Source of the DNA: JBKHYG01 sp046565595
Lineage (GTDB): Bacteria > Actinomycetota > AC-67
Assembly (NCBI GenBank): GCA_046565595.1
Contig: JBKHYG010000023.1
Location: 1 to 13,027, forward strand
Reading direction: 5' to 3'
DNA: 13,027 nucleotides
Shown: positions 1 through 5,794 of the stretch, piece by piece
Numbering within the stretch: the stretch's first letter is position 1
Layout: each line of letters begins with the position of its first letter
Translations under genes and position numbers: made by a program
The notes under the pieces: generated by a model
Databases searched by the model: none
What the model was told of the DNA's origin: nothing
The model's input: only the letters and a program-made list of their open reading frames with translations

Positions 1-349
1 GGTCGTCTGGGATCTGGACGCCTTCGAGCATCTCTCGCATGATCTTCTCTCCGACGCTGCGGAGCGCCTCGCGGGCCTCGTCGTGGCCGTCGGAGCCGAA
101 CGCCTTCTCGAACCTCTTCAGCATCTCTATAAGGCCGACGGCCATCATCTGTCCCCAGACGAAGGTGGCGGCCGGATCGAAGTCGGGGTTGGCGAGAGCC
201 TTCGCGCGGTGGCCTTCCACGGCTTCGGCTAAGGGCCACTTGAGCGGTAGGCGTTCGCGGCGGCCGCCCCACGCAAGGCTGGGGCTGCCGTTGGTGCGCG
301 CGGCCGCATGTGGTCTGACGGGCGTTCCGGTCCAGGCGGTGTCACTCAT
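1..349 (-). CDS. Unrecognised protein, N-terminal 116 residues (3' end beyond window)
   Basis: An open frame on the minus strand starts at ATG 349-347 and has no stop before the window edge. Its start lies inside the end of dciA: the bases ATGAGTGA hold both this start and the dciA stop, an 8-nt overlap that implies translational coupling. An AGGGGG Shine-Dalgarno-like run sits about 8 nt upstream of the start. I do not recognise the family. Residues 1-45 are rich in Arg, Pro and Trp and look flexible. Residues 63-84 (FVWGQMMAVGLIEMLKRFEKAF) and 90-109 look like amphipathic helices. There is no gyrase ATP-binding motif, so this is not gyrB, the gene commonly found after dciA in actinobacteria. 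A distant likeness to small helical hydrolase-like proteins was considered but cannot be supported. The gene is convincing from its coupling and codon pattern; its function is unknown. Confidence 0.7.
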   Translation of the reverse strand, partial: MSDTAWTGTPVRPHAAARTNGSPSLAWGGRRERLPLKWPLAEAVEGHRAKALANPDFDPAATFVWGQMMAVGLIEMLKRFEKAFGSDGHDEAREALRSVGEKIMREMLEGVQIPDD

Positions 350-680
350 CTCGGTTCCCCCTCGGGTTGCCTACAGAGGTCTTGATGATCTTGACCCGAT
401 CCTCGCCGAGTAGTTCGTTGCAGCGGCCGAGGATCAAGGCGGACATCATCCGAAGTTCCGATGCGATGACGCCCTCCTCGCAGCGTACGCTGAGCATCCC
501 GTCGGGGTCGAGGAAGGTCGGCTCGCTTCGGTCCCCCAGCGCAGGACCGCACAGTTCGCTCCAGGCGCTCCGCAGCTTGGCCAGTTCGAGCCTGTGACTC
601 CATCCGCGCCGGCGGACGAACCGGTCCAGCAGTTGGTGGAAGGACGCGGGATCGGCGTCACGCATGCCGCGCTCGTTCAT
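342..680 (-). CDS. dciA: DciA/DUF721 family protein, probable helicase-loading factor
   Basis: DUF721 proteins include DciA, which binds the replicative helicase DnaB and helps load it at the origin in bacteria lacking DnaC or DnaI. The 112-residue product has the family pattern: an N-terminal helix (FHQLLDRFVRRRGW, about residues 14-27), the W40-SELCGPAL segment, then a short beta-strand stretch (PTFLDPDGMLSVRCEEGVIASELRMMS, about 55-80) and a C-terminal helix. I chose ATG 680-678 because AGGA lies 7 nt upstream. The same frame also opens at 740, adding 20 residues and overlapping the recF end by 20 nt, but without a visible Shine-Dalgarno. The short form is smaller than many actinobacterial members, which often carry a longer N-terminal tail. 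It lies 40 nt after recF in the dnaA-dnaN-recF series, the usual position for this family. The helicase-loading role is known for the family and inferred here. Confidence 0.85.
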   Translation of the reverse strand: MNERGMRDADPASFHQLLDRFVRRRGWSHRLELAKLRSAWSELCGPALGDRSEPTFLDPDGMLSVRCEEGVIASELRMMSALILGRCNELLGEDRVKIIKTSVGNPRGNRDE

Positions 681-720
681 GCCGTGATCCTGGTGATTCG
701 TCTCGGAGACATGCGGACCA

Positions 721-1806
721 TCATCGCAGCGTCGCGGCATCGATGCGTCTGGCTTCGAGCTCGGCTGGGATCTCGGCCGGATCGGCAGCGGTCACCAACA
801 CCTGGGCGTCGGGCAGGATCTGAGCGAGACGGCGGCGACGCGTCGGGTCGAGCAGGGTGAAGGGATCGTCCAACAGAAGCACGGGCGGATCGCCGATGGT
901 CTGCTCGATGCACGAATGCGAACCCAGCGCGAGGGCTAGCGCGGCCAGCCAGCCTTCGCCGTGACTGGCGTGGGTACGCGCGGGCAGCTGGTTGACAGTG
1001 ATCGACAGGTCGTCGCGGTGCGGACCGACGATCGTCGTTCCGCGGATGCGTTCCAGATCGCGGCGGAACTCGAGCTTGTCCTGCAGGGCTCGGAGCCAAT
1101 CGTTCACATCCGAGGTCCCGGGGTGTTCGCAGCGTGCCTCGTATCCGATCGCGAACGCGCCCCCATCCCCGACCACATCGTAGGCACGAGCCGCGAAGGG
1201 GGCCAGCAGTTCGATGGCGCGCGCACGCCCGGCACACAGTTCTGCTCCGGTCTTCAGCAGAGCTTCGTCCCAGACCTCTAGACCGTGGGGTTCGGTGCCT
1301 TCCTCGAGCGCGCGGCGAAGCAACGAGTTGCGTTGACGGACGATGCGCTCGTACTCCCGGATCGTCTGGTGGTAACGCGGGGCCAGCATGACAAGGAGGC
1401 CGTCGACGAAGCGGCGGCGGTCGCTTGGCTCGCCGCGGATGATCGCCTGCTGTTCGGGGGCGAAGATGCTGGCCCGTAGCACGCCGAGGATCTCTCGCCT
1501 GTTAGAGACCGAAGCTCCGCCAAGTTGGGCTCGGCTGCGGCCTCGTGCGGATATCTCGAGTTCGATGGTCTCGGCGCGCAGGTGTCTGACCGTGGCGCGG
1601 ATGACCGCGCGGTCGGTGCCACTGCGGATCAGCGCCTGATCGCTGGAGGTCCGGAAACTCGAAAGGGTCGCGCAATAGAAGGCAGCCTCTAGGAGCGTGG
1701 TCTTGCCGACCCCGTTGCCTCCGATGATCGCGGTCGAGCCGTCGAATACGAGTTCGACACGCTTCCAACTTCGGACATCGTGCAGCGTGAGTTCGCTCAG
1801 CTGCAC
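721..1806 (-). CDS. recF: DNA replication/repair protein RecF
   Basis: RecF is an SMC/ABC-type ATPase that, with RecO and RecR, loads RecA at single-stranded gaps and stalled forks. The 361-residue length is normal. Walker A GGNGVGKT is at residues 29-36, the RecF-typical stretch APEQQAIIRGEPSDRRRF at 116-133, GPHRDDL at 261-267, an ABC signature-like SHGE at 281-284, and Walker B VLLLDDP at 309-315 followed by FTLLDPTRRRRL. The signature and the stretch after Walker B differ somewhat from the common forms (S-Q-G-Q and D-D-V-x-S-E-L-D), but the catalytic acidic pair is kept. The start is GTG at 1806-1804 with an AGGGG run about 11 nt upstream. It lies 56 nt downstream of dnaN, with no terminator visible between them, so co-transcription with dnaN is likely. 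Confidence 0.95.
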   Translation of the reverse strand: MQLSELTLHDVRSWKRVELVFDGSTAIIGGNGVGKTTLLEAAFYCATLSSFRTSSDQALIRSGTDRAVIRATVRHLRAETIELEISARGRSRAQLGGASVSNRREILGVLRASIFAPEQQAIIRGEPSDRRRFVDGLLVMLAPRYHQTIREYERIVRQRNSLLRRALEEGTEPHGLEVWDEALLKTGAELCAGRARAIELLAPFAARAYDVVGDGGAFAIGYEARCEHPGTSDVNDWLRALQDKLEFRRDLERIRGTTIVGPHRDDLSITVNQLPARTHASHGEGWLAALALALGSHSCIEQTIGDPPVLLLDDPFTLLDPTRRRRLAQILPDAQVLVTAADPAEIPAELEARRIDAATLR

Positions 1807-1862
1807 CGCTGTTCAGACCCCTAGGAACCGATGAGGCTCCACCGCAGAAACCGGCATGCGGG

Positions 1863-2945
1863 TCATGCGCGGACCGGCATGACGAGATAGATGAAGCCGT
1901 CGTCTTCGGGCGCGCGCACGACCGCAGGCTTCAGCCCATCCAGCAGACACAACACGATCTCGTTCGAGTCGACCGCGGAAACGCCATCGATCAGGAACTG
2001 CGGGTTGAACGCGACCGTCAGAGGTTCGCCTTCGAACTTCCCATCGATCTGTTCGACCGCATCGCCGATGTCCTGGGAACCGGCGGTGAGTTTCGCGCCT
2101 GACTCGATCAGTTGGATCTTGACACTCGAGCCGGCTTGTGCGAGCAACCCGACACGCCGCACAGCGTCGATGAAGAGCTCCTTGTCGACGGTCAGACGGT
2201 TCGGCAGTTCCTTGGGGATCAGCCCGTTCCACTTCGGGAACTCTCCCTCGAGGGTGCGTGTGGTGAGCAGCCGTCCACCGATCTCGAAGGAGGCCTGGGT
2301 CTCTCCGACCGAGATGGTCGCGGTCCCCTCGTTGCCCATCCGCGCGGCCTCGGTGAACGCCTTAGCGGGGATCACCCGACGCAGTTCCTCAGACGGTCCA
2401 CTCCATTCGATCTCTCGGACGGCCAGCCGGTAGGAGTCGGTCGCTACCAGGGTGGCTTTCTTGGGACCAGATTCGACCAGGACTCCGGTCAACACCGGAC
2501 GCGCCTCGTCGGTGCTCGCGGCTCGGGCTACCTGGTTGACCGCCGAGACGAGCTCTGCGACCGTGATCGTGCCGGACACCCCGCCGATGTCGCGCTGCTC
2601 GGGGAAGTCATCCAGGGGCAGGGTCCGCAGCGTGAACGAAGCTGAACCGCTCGAGATGATCGCCTGGTTGTCGGTGGTGGCGATCGAGACGGCACCTTCG
2701 GGAAGGTTCTTGGCGATGTCGCCAAGCAGCCGACCGTGCAACAGGACCGAGCCCGGTTCCTCGACCGAGCAGGCGACCGATGCGCGAGTGGACAGGTCCA
2801 GGTCGGTGCCGCTGAGGGTCACCTGATCCTTGGATGCCTCGAAGCGGATCCCCGACAATGCCGGCAACTGCGAGCGGCTGCCCACGGCGCGCTGAACCCA
2901 ACTCACGATCTCGGTGAACGCGCTCTGCTCGAGACGGATCTTCAT
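1863..2945 (-). CDS. dnaN: DNA polymerase III subunit beta (sliding clamp)
   Basis: The beta clamp is a ring-shaped dimer that holds DNA polymerase III on DNA and is a docking platform for other replication and repair proteins. The 360-residue length fits three clamp domains. Family marks include DEARPVLTGV at residues 146-155, ATDSYRLA at 168-175, GEFPKW at 234-239 and the C-terminal FIYLVMPVRA, where MPVR forms part of the partner-binding pocket. The ATG at 2945-2943 is preceded by AAGGAG five nt upstream, so the start is secure. It follows dnaA after a 181-nt gap containing DnaA-box-like sequences. No clear sigma-70 promoter was found in that gap, though one may be present. Confidence 0.97.
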   Translation of the reverse strand: MKIRLEQSAFTEIVSWVQRAVGSRSQLPALSGIRFEASKDQVTLSGTDLDLSTRASVACSVEEPGSVLLHGRLLGDIAKNLPEGAVSIATTDNQAIISSGSASFTLRTLPLDDFPEQRDIGGVSGTITVAELVSAVNQVARAASTDEARPVLTGVLVESGPKKATLVATDSYRLAVREIEWSGPSEELRRVIPAKAFTEAARMGNEGTATISVGETQASFEIGGRLLTTRTLEGEFPKWNGLIPKELPNRLTVDKELFIDAVRRVGLLAQAGSSVKIQLIESGAKLTAGSQDIGDAVEQIDGKFEGEPLTVAFNPQFLIDGVSAVDSNEIVLCLLDGLKPAVVRAPEDDGFIYLVMPVRA

Positions 2946-3022
2946 TTCTTCTCCTTGTGGGGTTTCTAAGTCCTTCTCTAAGAAGAACCTCTTCAGTAGG
3001 CGTTAGTAGGTGTTGGGGAAAC

Positions 3023-3131
3023 TGTGGAAACAGGGTTTGACTTGCGCGTTTACCGTGCTCGGGCTGTGGATTGTTGTCCACTGCATCCCACACGGATCCA
3101 GTCTCCCACAGGGAGGCCATGCTTGTTCACA
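3023..3131. other. DnaA-box cluster between dnaA and dnaN, possible second half of oriC
   Basis: This gap has several matches to the DnaA binding site TTWTNCACA/TTGTCCACA. They are TGTGGAAAC at 3023-3031 (minus-strand GTTTCCACA, one mismatch), TGTGGATTG at 3065-3073 (two mismatches), TTGTCCACT at 3074-3082 (one mismatch) and TTGTTCACA at 3123-3131, which overlaps the dnaA stop. The two central boxes abut head to head. In several actinobacteria the origin lies in this interval. Here the stronger boxes are on the other side of dnaA, so this may be a second origin subregion or a regulatory site for dnaN. The matches are seen directly; the function is inferred. Confidence 0.5.
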
Positions 3132-4503
3132 GGCTGACCACATGATTTCCACCGCCTCGGATCTGAGCGGTCAGTTCTTGAACCTGCTGATAGGTGGCAC
3201 GGCGTTCCCGCATCTGTTCGCGGATCTTGCCGGCGGCGTGAAGGGCGGTCGAATGGTCGCGGCCGAAGGCTTCGCCGATCTTCGGGAACGACATCGGGGT
3301 CAGGTCGCGGCAAAGGTACATGGCGATCTGTCGAGCGTGTGTGAGCGGCCGTGAGCGGCTCTTGGAGAGCAGTTGCTCGCGGGGGATACCGAAGTACTCG
3401 CAGCATGCGGAGATGATCGCTTCGACGGGGACATCGCTGGCGTCGTCGGCCGGGAACAGTGGCTGGAGGACCTCTTGTGCGAGTTCGAGGGTGAGTGGAC
3501 GGTTCGACAGGGTCGCGAACGAAACGACCCGGATCAACCTGCCCTCGAGTTCACGGATGTTGTTCCGGACGCGCGTGGCGATGTAGGCGAGAATCTCGTT
3601 CGGGACCTGGAATCCCTCGTTCGCGGCCTTCTTCTGCAGGATCGCTACCCGCGTCTCGAGGTCGGGTGGGGTGACATCCACGATCAGGCCCCACTCGAAG
3701 CGGGTGCGCAGGCGCTCTTCGAGCGTCGGGATCTTTCCCGGAGGCCGGTCGCTGGTGATCACGATCTGTCGGCCGTCGTTGTGCAGGGCGTTGAAGGTGT
3801 GGAAGAACTCTTCTTGGGTCTGTTCGCCTCGCGACAGGAACTGGATGTCGTCTACGAGCAGCAGGTCAGCTTCGCGGTAGCGGCGACGGAACGAACTCAT
3901 CTTGTCTTCGCGGACGCACTGGATGAAGTCGTTCATGAACTGTTCGGAGGACACATAGCGCACGATGGCTTGCGGGTAGAGGCGATAGGTCTCGTGTCCG
4001 ATGGCATGCAGGAGGTGGGTCTTACCCAGTCCAGCGCCGCCTGAGATGAAGAGCGGGTTGTAGCTGCGGGCGGGCTGCTCGGCCACCGCCATCGCGGCGG
4101 CATGGGCGTAGGAGTTGCTGGGGCCGATGACGAAGGTCTCGAACAGGTAGCGGGGGTTGAGCGTGGGAGGTGGCGCGGCCGCGGTGACCGGGAACTGCGG
4201 CTCGTCTGGCTCTTCGCCGATGCCATCGTCGTCGGTGTCGTCCTCGTCGAACTCCTGGACGACGATCCGCAGGTTCACCTCGTGGGTGGAGATCGCCCGA
4301 AGCGTCTGGACCACCGATTGCGAGTACCTGGTCTCGAACCATTCTTTGGCGAAGGCGCTAGGTGCTGCGACCTCTAGCGTGTCGCCGTCCAGCCGGATCG
4401 GCCGGATCCCTTCCATCCATAGCCGGGTCGAGCCCGTGCCGGTCTCTGGTCCTAGCGCCTGTATCGCACTTGTCCACAGGTCGTCGGCGTTCAAACACCC
4501 CAC
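3127..4503 (-). CDS. dnaA: Chromosomal replication initiator protein DnaA
   Basis: DnaA binds DnaA boxes at oriC, melts the adjacent DNA in its ATP form and recruits the helicase. From the GTG at 4503 the protein has 458 residues. Domain I covers about residues 4-85 (NADDLW...FAKEWFETRYSQ). Domain II is a short acidic linker of about 86-110, rich in Asp and Glu. The AAA+ domain has Walker A GGAGLGKTH at 155-163, Walker B LLLVDDIQFL at 214-223, sensor 1 VITSD at 248-252, an arginine finger at R268 in RLRTRFEWGL, and sensor 2 at R317 in IRELEG. Domain IV ends with the DnaA signature RDHSTALHAAGKI at 415-427. I chose GTG 4503 because AAGGAGG lies 7 nt upstream; an earlier in-frame GTG at 4545 has no such site and would add 14 atypical residues. 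A promoter at 4657-4685 and DnaA boxes in the leader suggest autoregulation. Confidence 0.97.
   Translation of the reverse strand: MGCLNADDLWTSAIQALGPETGTGSTRLWMEGIRPIRLDGDTLEVAAPSAFAKEWFETRYSQSVVQTLRAISTHEVNLRIVVQEFDEDDTDDDGIGEEPDEPQFPVTAAAPPPTLNPRYLFETFVIGPSNSYAHAAAMAVAEQPARSYNPLFISGGAGLGKTHLLHAIGHETYRLYPQAIVRYVSSEQFMNDFIQCVREDKMSSFRRRYREADLLLVDDIQFLSRGEQTQEEFFHTFNALHNDGRQIVITSDRPPGKIPTLEERLRTRFEWGLIVDVTPPDLETRVAILQKKAANEGFQVPNEILAYIATRVRNNIRELEGRLIRVVSFATLSNRPLTLELAQEVLQPLFPADDASDVPVEAIISACCEYFGIPREQLLSKSRSRPLTHARQIAMYLCRDLTPMSFPKIGEAFGRDHSTALHAAGKIREQMRERRATYQQVQELTAQIRGGGNHVVSL
4470..4478 (+). promoter_or_regulatory. DnaA box, perfect TTGTCCACA, inside the dnaA 5' coding region
   Basis: TTGTCCACA is an exact match to the form of DnaA box favoured in actinobacteria. 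It lies about 25 nt inside the dnaA coding sequence as defined by the GTG start at 4503, so origin or autoregulatory binding may extend into the gene. Confidence 0.6.
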
Positions 4504-4510
4504 GCCATCC

Positions 4511-4517
4511 CCTCCTT
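4511..4517 (-). promoter_or_regulatory. Shine-Dalgarno site that sets the dnaA start
   Basis: The minus strand reads AAGGAGG here, followed by 7 nt and then GTG at 4503-4501. This is the strongest ribosome-binding site near the dnaA 5' end and supports the shorter 458-residue protein over the in-frame GTG at 4545. Confidence 0.75.
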
Positions 4518-4548
4518 GAAGCCTTGAATCCACAGCGGTTTCCACGAC

Positions 4549-4582
4549 TCATCCACAGGCTGTGGATACGCGGTGTGGATAA
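4549..4582. promoter_or_regulatory. Cluster of three DnaA boxes including a 15-bp palindrome
   Basis: Three boxes lie within 34 nt: TCATCCACA at 4549-4557 on the plus strand, and TGTGGATAC at 4561-4569 and TGTGGATAA at 4574-4582, which read GTATCCACA and TTATCCACA on the minus strand. The first two face each other as TCCACAG-G-CTGTGGA. The last is a perfect consensus box. This is the densest box cluster in the gap and lies in the dnaA leader. Confidence 0.7.
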
Positions 4583-4656
4583 CCGGCCCTCGGGGTGCGA
4601 TCGGCGCGGAGGGGAAGGTGCGTCGTAGACCGCGGAGATGCCCCGAAGGGGGCGCG

Positions 4657-4685
4657 AGTATAAGTCTGGGACCTGGGCAGGTAAA
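4657..4685 (-). promoter_or_regulatory. Sigma-70-type promoter for dnaA
   Basis: On the minus strand TTTACC (4685-4680) and TATACT (4662-4657) are separated by 17 nt. Transcription would begin near 4650, giving a leader of roughly 147 nt that includes the DnaA-box cluster, consistent with autoregulation by DnaA. Confidence 0.6.
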
Positions 4686-4711
4686 GAGTGTGAAACGCGC
4701 AGGTCGGATGT

Positions 4712-4735
4712 CCACAGTTGGGGATACAACTGTGG
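4712..4735. repeat. Perfect 9-bp inverted repeat with DnaA-box-like arms
   Basis: CCACAGTTG at 4712-4720 and CAACTGTGG at 4727-4735 are exact inverted copies around the 6-nt spacer GGGATA. Each arm is the core of a DnaA-box-like sequence (ATGTCCACA at 4708-4716, and TTTCCCACA on the minus strand at 4731-4739). It could be a paired DnaA site or a binding site for another dimeric regulator. No T-run follows on either strand, so a terminator is unlikely. Confidence 0.6.
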
Positions 4736-4809
4736 GAAAACTCTAGGTCCAGGCGGGTTTTGCGAGGCTTCTGCCCCTCGGGGCGTTCGGGAAAAAATTC
4801 TGCCAAACT

Positions 4810-4839
4810 TTGACGCGGGGCCCGTAGCGTCCCTACACT
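4810..4839 (+). promoter_or_regulatory. Sigma-70-type promoter for rpmH
   Basis: TTGACG (4810-4815) and TACACT (4834-4839) are spaced by 18 nt. The start of transcription would fall near 4846, only about 10 nt before the rpmH ATG. The message would therefore be nearly leaderless, which matches the lack of a Shine-Dalgarno sequence there. Confidence 0.6.
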
Positions 4840-4855
4840 CTCGTCCTCCGCGACC

Positions 4856-4990
4856 ATGAAGCGTACCTACCAACCCAGCAACCGTCGGCGTAAGCGTCGG
4901 CTCGGCTTCCGTGCGCGCATGCGTACCAAGGCAGGCCGTGCCGTGATCAACCGTCGCCGCGCGAAGGGTCGCGCCCGTCTCTCAGCCTGA
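4856..4990 (+). CDS. rpmH: 50S ribosomal protein L34
   Basis: L34 is a small, highly basic protein of the large ribosomal subunit. The 44-residue product begins MKRTYQPSNRRRKRRLGFRA and continues with RMRTKAGRAV and INRRRAKGRARLSA, the standard L34 pattern with the KRTYQPS start and the GFRARM-TK-GR core. No GGAGG-type site precedes the ATG, and the promoter just upstream predicts a leader of about 10 nt. It lies 40 nt before rnpA and is transcribed away from dnaA, as in most bacteria with this origin order. Confidence 0.97.
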   Translation: MKRTYQPSNRRRKRRLGFRARMRTKAGRAVINRRRAKGRARLSA

Positions 4991-5030
4991 CCTCTGGCCT
5001 CACTAACCGGGACCCGAGCGATCGCGTGAG

Positions 5031-5504
5031 ATGACGCGCGTGCACCGTATGGCGTCAGCCCATCACCGGACCGTTCAACGGTCCGGTCGTCGTGTTTCCG
5101 CCGGTTCCGTGCGCGCGCGGTACGCGCCGATCCCCGGCCCCGGCAGGGTGGGATACGCGATCCCTCGGCAGATCGGAGGCGCGGTGGTCCGGAACCGGAT
5201 CCGCCGTCGTCTGCGGGCCTGCGTCGCCCTTGGATCAGCCCCGGCGGGAGTGGCCGTGGTGTTGAGTGCGACCGCCTCGTCGCTGGAGGTTCCGTTCCAG
5301 CAGCTGCGCGCGGCAGTCGACTCCGTGCTGGATGCGGCCTCGAAGGCTGCCCGTAGGGGGCCGCGCCCGTTGCCTGGGTCCATCTCCGGCCCGGCTTCGG
5401 CGTCGGACTTGGGGGCGTCGCCTGGCCGTCCAGCGTCGGCTGCCAGTCCTGGCCAGTCGCCTGGCGCCGGTTCGGGTACCTTCCGGGTTGGAGCTGCCGA
5501 ATGA
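5031..5504 (+). CDS. rnpA: Ribonuclease P protein component
   Basis: RnpA is the protein subunit of RNase P and helps the catalytic RNA cut 5' leaders from pre-tRNA. The family core is present: GRRVSAGSVRARYAP at about residues 19-33, GRVGYAIPRQIGGAVVRN at 38-55 and the RNA-binding RNRIRRRLR at 54-62. The ATG at 5031 is used; a second in-frame ATG at 5049 is also possible, since neither has a strong Shine-Dalgarno. The protein is 157 residues, longer than the roughly 110-130 usual in the family. The extra part is a tail from about residue 106 made almost wholly of Pro, Ser, Ala and Gly, with no recognisable domain. The stop overlaps the yidD start (ATGA at 5501-5504). Confidence 0.92.
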   Translation: MTRVHRMASAHHRTVQRSGRRVSAGSVRARYAPIPGPGRVGYAIPRQIGGAVVRNRIRRRLRACVALGSAPAGVAVVLSATASSLEVPFQQLRAAVDSVLDAASKAARRGPRPLPGSISGPASASDLGASPGRPASAASPGQSPGAGSGTFRVGAAE

Positions 5505-5773
5505 AAGCGCTGGTCAGGGTGGGTGCGCGCGTGGTTGCCGCGCCGGTGCTGGGCTTGATCTGGCTCTACCAGAACACCCTCGGGGCTGCCTACCCGAACC
5601 GTTGTCGCTACTCCCCGACCTGCTCTTCCTATGCCGTCGAAGCGATCCGATCGAACGGGCCGCTTCTGGGAACAGGCCAGACTCTGTGGCGCCTGGTCCG
5701 ATGCGGCCCCTGGTCGTCGGGCGGGGTCGATCACCCGAAACCACGACGACTCGAGAAGTCTTCAACCCACTAG
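5501..5773 (+). CDS. yidD: Membrane protein insertion efficiency factor YidD
   Basis: YidD is a small membrane-associated protein found next to yidC that supports insertion of membrane proteins. The 90-residue product has the family signature in order: hydrophobic LGLIWLYQNTLG at about 17-28, CRYSPTCSSYAVEAI at about 35-49 and CGPWSSGGVDHP at about 68-79. Three Cys typical of the family are kept. The start overlaps the rnpA stop by 4 nt, with GGAG about 7 nt upstream, so translation is probably coupled. yidC begins 21 nt after the stop. Confidence 0.95.
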   Translation: MKALVRVGARVVAAPVLGLIWLYQNTLGAAYPNRCRYSPTCSSYAVEAIRSNGPLLGTGQTLWRLVRCGPWSSGGVDHPKPRRLEKSSTH

Positions 5774-5794
5774 TCAAGGGATTCAAGGAAAGAA

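Larger units (their letters stand above)
4504..4855. other. Probable chromosomal origin (oriC) between dnaA and rpmH
   Basis: This 352-nt stretch has no gene. It contains the perfect box TGTGGATAA at 4574-4582 (minus-strand TTATCCACA), near-perfect boxes at 4549-4557 (TCATCCACA), 4561-4569 (minus-strand GTATCCACA) and 4708-4716 (ATGTCCACA), and weaker ones at 4526-4534 and 4731-4739. Two boxes form the palindrome TCCACAGGCTGTGGA at 4553-4567, and two others the inverted repeat at 4712-4735. The most AT-rich patch, GGGAAAAAATTCTGCCAAAC at 4789-4808, is a candidate unwinding element. Divergent promoters for dnaA and rpmH lie in the same gap. The dnaA-adjacent position, box density and transcription diverging from here all fit an origin; only the exact unwinding site is uncertain. 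Confidence 0.8.

Noticed and set aside
39..413. Plus-strand open frame of 124 codons at the left edge
   Set aside because: The minus strand here has a better frame with a Shine-Dalgarno and coupling to dciA. The plus-strand product is Arg/Ser/Pro-rich and crosses the dciA end.
2946..3126. A sigma-70 promoter for dnaN
   Set aside because: Only weak hexamers such as TTTCCA with TACTAA were found on the minus strand. They are not strong enough to list.
4640..4653. GCCCC-GAAG-GGGGC hairpin, and a similar GCCCC-TC-GGGGC at 4773-4784, as terminators
   Set aside because: Neither is followed by a T-run on either strand, and the first lies at the predicted start of the dnaA transcript. They may affect mRNA or origin structure, but termination cannot be supported.
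4690..4696. GTGAAAC as a further parS half-site; another at 9654-9660
   Set aside because: Only one half of the site is present at each place. The inverted half is missing, and a 7-mer is expected by chance.
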